Assembly (NCBI GenBank): GCA_017540645.1
Contig: JAFYAQ010000012.1
Span: 58,628 to 122,627, forward strand
DNA from: Oscillospiraceae bacterium
GTDB lineage: Bacteria > Bacillota > Clostridia > Oscillospirales > Oscillospiraceae
Direction: 5' to 3'
Length of the DNA: 64,000 bases
Shown here: positions 1 to 7,440 of the stretch, in pieces
How positions within the stretch are numbered: position 1 is the stretch's first letter
Layout: each line of letters begins with the position of its first letter
The notes under the pieces: generated by a model
Databases searched by the model: none
What the model was told of the DNA's origin: nothing
Seen by the model: the letters and a program-made list of their open reading frames with translations, nothing else
Position numbers and translations under genes: made by a program

Positions 1-980
1 GCTTTGAGGGCGCGGCGGCCTCCCTTGCCGCAGAACTGCTCCGCCCTCTGGTGGATGAGGTTTCCACCGATGTGATGGGCAGCGTCACCGGCTGGAAACG
101 CTGCGGGAAGAAAAACGCTCCGGTGGTGATGCTGGACGCCCATCTAGATGAGGTGGGCCTGATCGTCACCGGCTATGAGGGCCGGTTTCTCCGCTTCGGG
201 CAGCTCGGCGGGGTGGATCCCCGGATGCTGCCGGCTTTGGAACTGAACATCCTGACCAGGGACGGACCGCGCTTTGGCGTGGTGGACGTGCTGCCGCCCC
301 ATGTGCTTACCCAGGAGGAACGAAACAAACCCCTGCCCATGGAAAAGCTGTTTATCGACGCGGGTTTTGAGACCGAAGAGGAGGCCCGTGCCGCCGTCCC
401 GCTGGGCACGCCGGTGAGCTACCGGACGCCCTGCTTTGCCCTGGGGGAGCATCAGCTCTGCGCCAAGTCCCTGGATGACCGGAGCTGCGTCGCCATTTTG
501 TTCTCAGTGCTGGACGAGATCCGTGATGATACCCTTGACGTGGACCTGGCGGTGCATTTTGCCGTCCAGGAGGAGGTGGGAGGCCGGGGCGCCCTGCCCG
601 GGACCTATGCCATCCATCCCAGCTTCGGTCTGGCCCTGGATGTGACTTTTGGCGCTACGCCCGACAGTCCCGGCCACAAGACACTGAAGATGAACGGCGG
701 CCCCGCCATCGGTGTGGGACCCGGCTGCGATCGGGCGGTTTCCGACCGGCTGCAGGAACTGGCGGCGGAGCATGACATCCCCTTCCAGATCGAGGTCCTG
801 CCCCGGGACACGGGCACCGACGCCGATGAGATGCAGACCAGCCGGGAGGGCATGGCCGTGGGAACGGTCTCTCTGCCCTTGAAATACATGCACACCCCGG
901 TGGAGGTCATTGACCTGCGGGACGCGCTGGCGGTACGGGATCTGGTGTGCTGCTGGCTGCGCGGCCTGGGGAGGGAGTAA
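1..980 (+). CDS. M42 family glutamyl aminopeptidase (5' end outside window)
   Basis: Cytosolic M42 metallo-aminopeptidase, the family of large tetrahedral peptidases that trim peptides with two metal ions. The frame is open back to the first bases of the window (…AAASLAAELLRPLVDEV), so the GTG at 51 is not a real start and the N-terminus is missing. Visible family motifs are the metal-binding DAHLDEVGLI segment, the AKSLDDR aspartate region, the VQEEVGGRGA catalytic glutamates, and a C-terminal RDTGTDADEMQ followed by the metal-ligand histidine in KYMHTPVEV. The next gene is a paralogue starting 2 bases after this stop, so the two are probably co-transcribed and may form one mixed or two separate particles. 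Exact peptide specificity cannot be read from sequence. Confidence 0.93.
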   Translation, partial: FEGAAASLAAELLRPLVDEVSTDVMGSVTGWKRCGKKNAPVVMLDAHLDEVGLIVTGYEGRFLRFGQLGGVDPRMLPALELNILTRDGPRFGVVDVLPPHVLTQEERNKPLPMEKLFIDAGFETEEEARAAVPLGTPVSYRTPCFALGEHQLCAKSLDDRSCVAILFSVLDEIRDDTLDVDLAVHFAVQEEVGGRGALPGTYAIHPSFGLALDVTFGATPDSPGHKTLKMNGGPAIGVGPGCDRAVSDRLQELAAEHDIPFQIEVLPRDTGTDADEMQTSREGMAVGTVSLPLKYMHTPVEVIDLRDALAVRDLVCCWLRGLGRE

Positions 981-982
981 AG

Positions 983-2008
983 ATGATAGAGACAGTAAAA
1001 ACGCTTTGCGCTCTGGCCGGCGTGTCCGGCTGGGAGGACGAGGTACGGGATGCCATCCTGGAGCAGGCACTGCCGTACGCCGACCAGGTGGAGACGGATG
1101 CCATGGGCAATCTGTATGTGTTCAAAAAAGGCGCGGTTACCCCTGCCCGGCCGGTCATGGTCTGCGCCCATATGGACGAGGTTGGCGTGATCATCACCGG
1201 CTACCGGGAGAACTTTCTCCGGTTTGCCTTTGTCGGCGGTGTGGACCGTCGGGTGGTGATCGGTAAGCGGGTCTTCCTCGGACCGGAAAAGCTCCCCGGC
1301 GTCATCGGACTGAAAGCCATCCACCTGACCGAGGAGGAAGAGCGCACAAACAAGGTCCCCGCTTTGGAGGAGCTGTATATCGACATCGGCGCCGAGAGCG
1401 AGGAGGAGGCCCAAAAGCTGGTCCGCCTGGGATGGCGCGGCGTTTTTGAAAGCAGCATCTCGGAATTCGGAAACGGCTTTATCAAGGCCAAGGCTCTGGA
1501 CGATCGGGTGGGCTGCGCCGCCATGCTGGAGCTGATCCGGCAGGAGCTGCCCCTGGACACCTGGTTTGTGTTTTCAACTCAGGAGGAAGTGGGCGCCAGA
1601 GGGGCCGGTGTGGCCGCCGAGCGGATCAAGCCGGGCTTCGCCGTTATTCTGGAAGGCACCACCGCTGCGGACGTAGGCGGCGTGGAGAAAGGCCAGGAGG
1701 TCTGCTTCCTGGGCCGCGGCGTTGTGATCCCCTTCATGGACCGGGGCACCATCGCCCATCGGGAATCCTGGCAGCGTGTGACGGAGATCGCCACAGAAAA
1801 CCAAATCCCCTGGCAGGTGAAGGAGAAAATCGCCGGCGGTACGGACGCCTCCTCCATCCAGCGCCGGGGAACGGGAGCCCGGGTGGTCACTATTTCGGCG
1901 CCGCTGCGGAATATCCATTCTCCCGCCAGCGTGGGAAAGCTCAGTGATATCCGGCTGATGCCGAAACTCTGCCGTCTGGTGCTGGAGGACCTGGCCCATG
2001 GAGTTTGA
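983..2008 (+). CDS. M42 family glutamyl aminopeptidase, second copy
   Basis: Second M42 zinc/cobalt aminopeptidase, about 341 residues, full length for the family. The start is taken at ATG 983 because GGGGAGGG lies 7 bases upstream; an upstream in-frame start at 947 would sit inside the previous gene. Motifs: CAHMDEVGVIITG (metal His-Asp), KALDDRVGCAAML, STQEEVGARGA (catalytic Glu pair), GGTDASSIQ and the C-terminal RNIHSPASVGKLSD histidine. It follows another M42 gene and its last 11 bases overlap the YnbB-like PLP enzyme, giving a three-gene unit. The tandem arrangement suggests peptide or amino-acid salvage, but the substrate is unknown. Confidence 0.94.
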   Translation: MIETVKTLCALAGVSGWEDEVRDAILEQALPYADQVETDAMGNLYVFKKGAVTPARPVMVCAHMDEVGVIITGYRENFLRFAFVGGVDRRVVIGKRVFLGPEKLPGVIGLKAIHLTEEEERTNKVPALEELYIDIGAESEEEAQKLVRLGWRGVFESSISEFGNGFIKAKALDDRVGCAAMLELIRQELPLDTWFVFSTQEEVGARGAGVAAERIKPGFAVILEGTTAADVGGVEKGQEVCFLGRGVVIPFMDRGTIAHRESWQRVTEIATENQIPWQVKEKIAGGTDASSIQRRGTGARVVTISAPLRNIHSPASVGKLSDIRLMPKLCRLVLEDLAHGV

Positions 2009-3230
2009 AAAGCTGATCGCCCTCGCAGAGAGCAATGAGGAGCGTCTGCAAGGGATTTTTCGCGGCTTTGAGCGTACGGCGGAGTCCAATACCCGCCGGG
2101 TACTGGACGCATTCCGGGAATACCGGGTCTCGGACGCCTGCTTTGCCGGCACCACCGGCTACGGCTATGACGATCTGGGGCGGGAGACCATGGAGAAAGT
2201 CTATGCCCGGGTCTTTGGAGCGGAGAAGGCTCTGGTCCGGACCCAGTTTGTCAACGGTACCCACGCCCTGGCCTGTGCCCTCTACGGTGCGCTGCAGCCC
2301 GGGGACACCATGCTTTCCGTCACCGGAACGCCTTACGACACCCTGCAGACCGCCCTGTTCGGAGCGGGGCGGGGAACGCTGGCCTCTTACGGCGTTGTGT
2401 ATCGGGAGATTGCGCTTGCCTTGGACGGGGGTCCGGACTATGACGCCATTCGGGAGAGTGTGTCGGCTTTGCGGCCCGCCCTGGTCTATATCCAGCGCAG
2501 CCGGGGCTACGATGCCCGCCGGGCGCTGTCCGTCCAGGAGATCGGGGAGATCTTGAAGGTGACCAAGAGCGCGAACCCCGATACCGCCGTTATGGTGGAC
2601 AACTGCTACGGGGAGTTTACCGACGTTCTGGAGCCCTGCCATGTGGGCGCAGATCTGATGGCCGGTTCCCTGATCAAGAATCCCGGCGGCGGCATCGCTC
2701 CCGGGGGCGGCTATGTAGCCGGACGGGCGGATCTGGTGGACTATGCCGCCGAGCGTTTGTCCGTGCCCGGGATCGGCGGCGAGTGCGGGGCCACCCTGGG
2801 GGTCAACCGTCTGCTGTTCCAGGGCTTTTTCTTCGCACCCCATACAGTCTGTCAGGCATTGAAGACCATGGCTTTTGCCGCCGCCATGCTGGAGTCCCTG
2901 GGCTACCGCTGCTCTCCCTCCTGGTCGGAAAAGCGCTCGGACATCATCGAGACCATTGAGCTCCGCTCGGCGGAGGCGCTGGTGAAGTTTTGCCAGGGCA
3001 TCCAGAAGGGATCCCCGGTGGACAGCTTTGCAGCTCCTGTCCCCGCTCCCATGCCCGGCTATGAGAGCCAGGTAGTCATGGCTGCCGGTACCTTTATCCA
3101 GGGCGCCTCTTTGGAACTGAGCTGCGACGGCCCGGTGAGAGAGCCCTATCTGGGCTATCTCCAGGGCGGCCTGACCTATGAATCCGGAAAGCTTGGAGTG
3201 CTTCGGGCCCTGCAAGAGATGCTCTCTTGA
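1998..3230 (+). CDS. YnbB-type PLP-dependent methionine gamma-lyase family protein
   Basis: Fold-type I PLP enzyme of the Met_gamma_lyase/aluminium-resistance family (B. subtilis YnbB type), about 410 residues. The N-terminal SDACFAGTTGYGYDDLGRE block, the RTQFVNGTHALACAL cofactor region, the SRGYDARR segment, the VDNCYGEF aspartate region and the PLP lysine in AGSLIKNPGGGIAPGG are all present. The family is often named for methionine gamma-lyase or aluminium resistance, but its physiological substrate is not settled. It overlaps the preceding M42 peptidase by 11 bases, so translation is probably coupled. Placement behind two peptidases fits use of amino acids released from peptides, which is inference. 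Confidence 0.9.
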   Translation: MEFEKLIALAESNEERLQGIFRGFERTAESNTRRVLDAFREYRVSDACFAGTTGYGYDDLGRETMEKVYARVFGAEKALVRTQFVNGTHALACALYGALQPGDTMLSVTGTPYDTLQTALFGAGRGTLASYGVVYREIALALDGGPDYDAIRESVSALRPALVYIQRSRGYDARRALSVQEIGEILKVTKSANPDTAVMVDNCYGEFTDVLEPCHVGADLMAGSLIKNPGGGIAPGGGYVAGRADLVDYAAERLSVPGIGGECGATLGVNRLLFQGFFFAPHTVCQALKTMAFAAAMLESLGYRCSPSWSEKRSDIIETIELRSAEALVKFCQGIQKGSPVDSFAAPVPAPMPGYESQVVMAAGTFIQGASLELSCDGPVREPYLGYLQGGLTYESGKLGVLRALQEMLS

Positions 3231-3261
3231 AACATATACTGGCATAAGGTGGTGAAGCCTT

Positions 3262-3903
3262 ATGCCCGGCAGAAAACCGTTTTTCCGAAGGGCGGGGGTC
3301 AGTCTGATCCCCGCCCTTTTGGCGCTGCTATTATCTATTATCCTGTTTCTGATTCCGGCCAGCCGTTATTTCCGCGCGTTGACCGGCGCCATGGCGGAAA
3401 ACTGCGCCTCCGATGTGATCGCCCGCCGGGTCAATGCGGTGGTCGAAAAGAAAATGGAGGAATGGGGACAGACGCCCCGGGAGTATGTCCACCTGGAAAA
3501 GGACGCATCCGGCGCCGTGACCGCCATTATGACCGACACGGCCCAGGTGAACATTCTCTGTTCCGAGCTGCTCCACGCCATCATCGACGCCTGCAACGAA
3601 GGGGAACTGACGGTACGCATCCCTCTGGGCGACCTGCTGGGGGTAGGTCTGTTCCTGGGAAAGGGCTTTCGCGTACCCATGCGCATCACCATGCTCACCT
3701 CCTCCCATGTGGGCTATGAAAACGTGCTGACGGACGCGGGCATCAACCAGACCAAACACCAGCTCCTGCTGGTGGTGGAAGCCAATGCCAGCGTACTCCT
3801 GCCGTGGGAGACCCGGACGGCCCACGTGGAAAATCAGGTGCTGGTGGCGGAAACCGTGGTCATCGGCCAGGTTCCGGGAACTTACGTTCGACTTGGCGAA
3901 TAA
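3262..3903 (+). CDS. yunB: Sporulation protein YunB
   Basis: YunB-family sporulation protein, 213 residues. An N-terminal basic stretch (MPGRKPFFRRAG) precedes one membrane helix at about residues 12-32, then an extracytoplasmic domain with the family run NCASDVIARRVNAVVEKK and a C-terminal EANASVLLPWETRTAHVENQVLVAETVVIGQVPGTY region (about residues 172-206) typical of the family. In B. subtilis yunB is a sigma-E gene needed for normal sporulation; its molecular job is unknown. GGTGG 10 bases upstream supports the ATG at 3262. It is followed by an AT-rich spacer carrying CIRCE, so it probably ends the upstream unit. Confidence 0.9.
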   Translation: MPGRKPFFRRAGVSLIPALLALLLSIILFLIPASRYFRALTGAMAENCASDVIARRVNAVVEKKMEEWGQTPREYVHLEKDASGAVTAIMTDTAQVNILCSELLHAIIDACNEGELTVRIPLGDLLGVGLFLGKGFRVPMRITMLTSSHVGYENVLTDAGINQTKHQLLLVVEANASVLLPWETRTAHVENQVLVAETVVIGQVPGTYVRLGE

Positions 3904-3952
3904 ATTGTAAAAATAAATATATAAATAAATTCACAAATTATTTACAATAGAA

Positions 3953-3979
3953 TTAGCACTCGCTATTGACGAGTGCTAA
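3953..3979 (+). promoter_or_regulatory. CIRCE operator (HrcA binding site)
   Basis: A perfect CIRCE inverted repeat: TTAGCACTC at 3953-3961, a 9-base spacer, and GAGTGCTAA at 3971-3979. It is bound by the heat-shock repressor HrcA in Gram-positive bacteria. It overlaps the -35 box of a good promoter in front of the Hsp20 gene. Confidence 0.97.
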
Positions 3980-3994
3980 AAATGGGTGTATAAC
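3966..3994 (+). promoter_or_regulatory. Sigma-A type promoter of hsp20
   Basis: TTGACG at 3966-3971, a 17-base spacer and TATAAC at 3989-3994. The -35 box lies inside the CIRCE spacer and right arm, so HrcA binding would block polymerase directly. The transcript would have a leader of about 95 bases. Confidence 0.75.
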
Positions 3995-4094
3995 ATAATT
4001 GCACGGAGGGAAAGCTACAGACAGTTTTCCTCAGAGCAAATAAGTAAACCAGCCCGGAGACAAACCTTCGGAGCGAATAGATTTAGGAGGTTTG

Positions 4095-4556
4095 ATGATT
4101 ATGTTGTACATGCCTGGATTTGTTGGCGAGAACCTGATGAACCGTATTATGGACGATTGGGACCGGGATTTCTTCGGCGGACATCATCCGCTTTACGGCT
4201 ATCACGCTCAAAACCTGATGAAGACCGATGTGCGGGAGCACGAGGACTGCTATGAGGTGGACATCGATCTGCCCGGCTTTGCCAAAGAAGATCTGAATCT
4301 CTCTCTGGAAAACGGATATCTGACCATTCAGGCGCAGAAGGGCCTGAACAAGGAGCAAAAGGACGAGAAGACCGGCAAGATCCTCCGTCAGGAACGCTAT
4401 GCCGGCAGTATGAGCCGCAGCTTCTATGTGGGCGAGGATATTACCGAGGAGGACATCAAGGCCAAGCTGGAAAACGGTGTTCTGTCCCTGCAGGTGCCCA
4501 AGCTGGAGGCCAAGCCTCGCATCCCCGAAAAGAAAACCATCACCATCGAGGGTTAA
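4095..4556 (+). CDS. Hsp20/alpha-crystallin small heat-shock protein
   Basis: ATP-independent holdase chaperone, about 153 residues, usual length. The alpha-crystallin domain spans roughly residues 40-145: DVREHEDCYEVDIDLPGF, the ENGYLTIQA strand, RSFYVGEDITEEDIKAKLENGVLSLQVPK, and a C-terminal IPEKKTITIEG tail with the I-x-I/V-like motif used in oligomer assembly. AGGAGG at 4085-4090 could serve ATG 4095 (4-base gap) or ATG 4101 (10-base gap); I chose 4095. It stands alone between a CIRCE-controlled promoter and a strong terminator, so it is a single-gene heat-shock unit controlled by HrcA. Confidence 0.93.
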   Translation: MIMLYMPGFVGENLMNRIMDDWDRDFFGGHHPLYGYHAQNLMKTDVREHEDCYEVDIDLPGFAKEDLNLSLENGYLTIQAQKGLNKEQKDEKTGKILRQERYAGSMSRSFYVGEDITEEDIKAKLENGVLSLQVPKLEAKPRIPEKKTITIEG

Positions 4557-4570
4557 AACCCAGCATCTGC

Positions 4571-4600
4571 GACCGGAGCAAAATGCTCCGGTCTTTTTTT
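4571..4600 (+). terminator. Rho-independent terminator of hsp20
   Basis: A perfect 10-bp GC-rich stem (GACCGGAGCA with TGCTCCGGTC), an AAA loop and seven T residues. It lies 14 bases after the hsp20 stop. Confidence 0.95.
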
Positions 4601-4646
4601 GCTTTTTTATAAAACCACAAAAATTACCGGATTTTGAAAATATCCC

Positions 4647-4675
4647 TTGATTTTAACCATTAAAAGAGCTAAAGT
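4647..4675 (+). promoter_or_regulatory. Candidate promoter of the symporter gene
   Basis: TTGATT at 4647-4652, 17-base spacer, weak -10 TAAAGT at 4670-4675. An 8-bp inverted repeat (AAGAGCTA 4664-4671, TAGCTCTT 4683-4690) overlaps the -10 and may be an operator or an RNA hairpin at the transcript start. Confidence 0.45.
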
Positions 4676-4719
4676 ACCTCCGTAGCTCTTCCCACGGGGA
4701 GAAAGGAAGGAGAAAGAAA

Positions 4720-5940
4720 ATGAAAGCACTGTTTGACAAGAAGAATCTCTTTTTGCGGGTAGCCATCGGCTTTGTTCTGGGTGTGATTCTGGGCTTTGCC
4801 GCTCCGGGCTTCAGCATCGCCACCAAGGTAGTAGGCGATATCTACCTGAATCTGATCAAAATGATGATCATTCCCATAGTGGTATGCGCGGTGTTCTGCG
4901 GCATCGCCAACATCCGGGACGGCGTACTGCTGCGGAAAATCGGTTTTCGTACGGTAGTGCTGTACGTGATCATGTTTGTGGTCAGCGCGGCGGTGTCCCT
5001 GGCCATCGCCTATGCCATCCGCCCCGGCTTCGGCACGGTGTTTGAGAATGCGCCCGTATATGAGGGCAATATCACCAATCCCACCATCAGCAGCTTTTTG
5101 ACCACCATCGTTCCCACCAACATCATCGACGCCGCCGCAAAGGGCAGCACGCTTCCGGTGATCCTCTTCACCATCGTGTTTGCCGTGGCCATCGTGGCCG
5201 TGGGGGAGAGCGGACGTCCGGTGCTGGACTTCATGAACAGCCTTTCTGCAGCCATGTTCAAAATGCTGGGATACTTCATGGAGATCTCTCCGCTTGGCGT
5301 CATGAGCCTGATGGCCTTCTCCGTGGCTCAGTACGGCGCGGGGATCTTCGGCGCCCTGGCCAAGTACATCTTCTGCTGCTGGCTGTGCTGCGTGGTGGTG
5401 TTCTTTGTCTGCATGATGCTGCCCGCCTGCCTGTACACCAAGGTGCCCGCGGGCAAGTTCCTGAAGGCCTGCGGCAAGATCGCCCTGGTAACCCTGTCCA
5501 CCACTTCCTCCGCCGCCACGCTGCCCACCACCATCAATGTGTCCATGGAGGATCTGGGCGCCCCCGAGGGTGTGAGCAAGTTCACTCTGCCCCTGGGCTG
5601 CACCATCAACATGTGCGGCGGTGCCTGCAGCTTCTGCTGCCTGGCGGTGTTCGTGTCCGACTTCTACGGCATCAACCTGAGCTTCGGCACCATTGTGTTT
5701 CTGGTGTTCGTGGCGACTCTTATCAACATGGCGGCCCCCGGCATCCCCGGCGGCGGCGTGGTGCTGGGCGCGTCCTTCCTGTCCATCCTGGGCCTTCCCA
5801 TCGACCTGATGGGGCCCATCAGCGGCTTCTACCGGCTGCTGGATATGGCCTTCACCACCATCAACGTGGAGGGCGACGTGGCGGCCAACCTGATGATCGC
5901 CAAGAGCATCGGGGAATACGACGGCGGCAAGGCCGCCTGA
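4720..5940 (+). CDS. Dicarboxylate/amino acid:cation symporter (DAACS/GltP family)
   Basis: Secondary transporter of the Glt/DctA family, 406 residues, importing acidic amino acids or C4-dicarboxylates with Na+ or H+. Family signatures: the LIKMMIIPIVVCAVFCGIAN helix near residues 46-65, the serine-rich TLSTTSSAATLPTT hairpin near residues 260-273 (HP1), the NMCGGACSFC segment (a variant of the usual NMDGT), and AAPGIPGGGVVLGASFL (HP2). The usual NMDGT cation/substrate motif reads NMCGGA here, so substrate or ion coupling may differ from classical glutamate carriers. GGAAGGAG lies just upstream of the ATG. It is followed 10 bases later by the prephenate-enzyme fusion, so they likely share an mRNA. 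Confidence 0.9.
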   Translation: MKALFDKKNLFLRVAIGFVLGVILGFAAPGFSIATKVVGDIYLNLIKMMIIPIVVCAVFCGIANIRDGVLLRKIGFRTVVLYVIMFVVSAAVSLAIAYAIRPGFGTVFENAPVYEGNITNPTISSFLTTIVPTNIIDAAAKGSTLPVILFTIVFAVAIVAVGESGRPVLDFMNSLSAAMFKMLGYFMEISPLGVMSLMAFSVAQYGAGIFGALAKYIFCCWLCCVVVFFVCMMLPACLYTKVPAGKFLKACGKIALVTLSTTSSAATLPTTINVSMEDLGAPEGVSKFTLPLGCTINMCGGACSFCCLAVFVSDFYGINLSFGTIVFLVFVATLINMAAPGIPGGGVVLGASFLSILGLPIDLMGPISGFYRLLDMAFTTINVEGDVAANLMIAKSIGEYDGGKAA

Positions 5941-5950
5941 GGAGTGCGGC

Positions 5951-7372
5951 ATGAGGATCGCGTATCAGGGGATACCCGGCAGCAACTCCGAGGCGGCCAG
6001 CGCCATCTTTGCCTCTAACCAGGGCTTTATCAGCCCCGAGTATATCCCTGCCATTCACTCCATGGGCGTGGTGGAGCTCCTGAGCTGCGGCGCGGCGGAC
6101 TACGGCGTCATGGCCACCCAGAACCTGGTGGCCGGACCGGTGGGGGAGACAAAGGCCGCTCTGGACAGCCTTTCCTATCGGACCGTGGATGCCCAGTGGC
6201 TGCCGGTGCATCACTGCCTGTTTACCAAAAACCCGGACGGAAGCTTTGATACCATCGCCTCCCATATCCAGGCTCTCAGCCAATGCCGGGGCAATCTCAG
6301 CAAGCGCTTTCCCGGCGTGACGCTTCGGGAGGTAGAGGACACCGCCATTGCCGCCCGATATCTGGCGGACGGCCGCCTGCCGGAGAACACGGCGGTACTC
6401 TGCCGGAAGAACGCCGGTGAAACCTTCGGCCTGCACCTGGTGGCGGAGAATCTGGAGGACGATCCCCGGAACATGACGGAGTTCATCCTCATCAAGCCCA
6501 TCCAGCGCATCAGCAAAACGGTGATCGTGGCGGGCTTGGGCCTGCTGGGCGGTTCCATGGCAAAAGCTGTGAGAAAATACACCGATTGCCGGGTGCTGGG
6601 CTGGAACCGGACCCGATCCGTGGCCGAGCAGGCCCTCCAAGACGGCGCCATCGACGCCATTGCCCAGGATACGGACTTCGCCGACTGTGATTTGCTGATG
6701 CCCGTCCTCTATCCCCAGGCTACCCTGGACTTCCTGAAGGAGAAGATCCCCCTGATGAAGCCCGGCTCCTGCGTGGTAGATCTGGTGGGTGTCAAGACCC
6801 GCCTGGTGGAGGAGGTGGGGGCCCTGGCTCTGGCCCATGGTGTCCGCTATACCGGCGGCCATCCCATGGCGGGCCTGGCCAAGGCCGGCTATGAGCGCTC
6901 CTTCCCGGAGCTCTACCAGGGGGCCAGTATGATCCTGGTGCCCAGCGTGGCCACTCACCCCGGGGATATCGACGAGCTGCGGCGCTTTTTCCGGGGACTG
7001 GGCTTTGGCAGGATCAAGGTGTGCAGCGCAGAGACCCACGACCGGATGATCGCCCACACATCCCAGCTGGCCCACATTGTGTCCAACTCCTATGTAAAGA
7101 GTCCCGTGTCCGCCAATTACAGCGGCTTTGCCGGGGGCAGTTACAAGGATATGACCCGCATCGCCTGTCTGAACGAGCAGGTGTGGAAGGAGCTGTTCAT
7201 CTGGAACAAGGAGGCGCTGCTGCCGGAGATCGACGATCTGATCGCCAATATGACCCTTTTGCGAGACGCCATCGCCGCCGAGGACGCCGACACGCTGGAG
7301 GAGATCCTCCGCCGGGGCCGGGAGGCCAAGGAACGAATCGACGCCGTGAACCCGGACCAGCCCTCTGATTGA
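5951..7372 (+). CDS. Prephenate dehydratase-like/prephenate dehydrogenase fusion
   Basis: About 473 residues in two parts. Residues 1-182 resemble prephenate dehydratase (PheA): the start YQGIPGSNSEAA matches the GxxGSYSxxAA opening, GVMATQNLVAGPVGET matches the VPIENSxxG block, and NMTEF at 174-178 matches the catalytic NxTRF. Residues 189-455 are a TyrA-type prephenate/arogenate dehydrogenase with NAD loop GLGLLGGS (195-202), GGHPMAG (302-308) and the THDRMIAHTSQLAH histidine block. No chorismate mutase or ACT domain is visible. The dehydratase motifs are eroded (IEN to TQN, TRF to TEF), so this half may be inactive, regulatory or changed in substrate. It sits 10 bases after a symporter rather than in an aro operon. 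The dehydrogenase call is strong; dehydratase activity is uncertain. Confidence 0.85.
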   Translation: MRIAYQGIPGSNSEAASAIFASNQGFISPEYIPAIHSMGVVELLSCGAADYGVMATQNLVAGPVGETKAALDSLSYRTVDAQWLPVHHCLFTKNPDGSFDTIASHIQALSQCRGNLSKRFPGVTLREVEDTAIAARYLADGRLPENTAVLCRKNAGETFGLHLVAENLEDDPRNMTEFILIKPIQRISKTVIVAGLGLLGGSMAKAVRKYTDCRVLGWNRTRSVAEQALQDGAIDAIAQDTDFADCDLLMPVLYPQATLDFLKEKIPLMKPGSCVVDLVGVKTRLVEEVGALALAHGVRYTGGHPMAGLAKAGYERSFPELYQGASMILVPSVATHPGDIDELRRFFRGLGFGRIKVCSAETHDRMIAHTSQLAHIVSNSYVKSPVSANYSGFAGGSYKDMTRIACLNEQVWKELFIWNKEALLPEIDDLIANMTLLRDAIAAEDADTLEEILRRGREAKERIDAVNPDQPSD

Positions 7373-7383
7373 GAATAAAAGAA

Positions 7384-7418
7384 AAGCCCCCGCGAAGCAA
7401 ACGGCTTCCCGGGGGCTT
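7384..7418. terminator. Probable bidirectional terminator
   Basis: AAGCCCCC (7384-7391) pairs with GGGGGCTT (7411-7418) and an inner GAAGC/GCTTC stem extends it. It lies 11 bases past the fusion gene and 23 bases past the converging secreted-protein gene. An A-rich run precedes it, which would be a T-run for the minus strand. Confidence 0.8.
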
Positions 7419-7440
7419 AATTATGCTCTGCCCAGCCGTC

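Noticed and set aside
4669..5952. 427-codon minus-strand frame across the symporter
   Set aside because: Its His/Gln/Gly-rich composition is typical of antisense shadows, and the symporter on the plus strand is clear.
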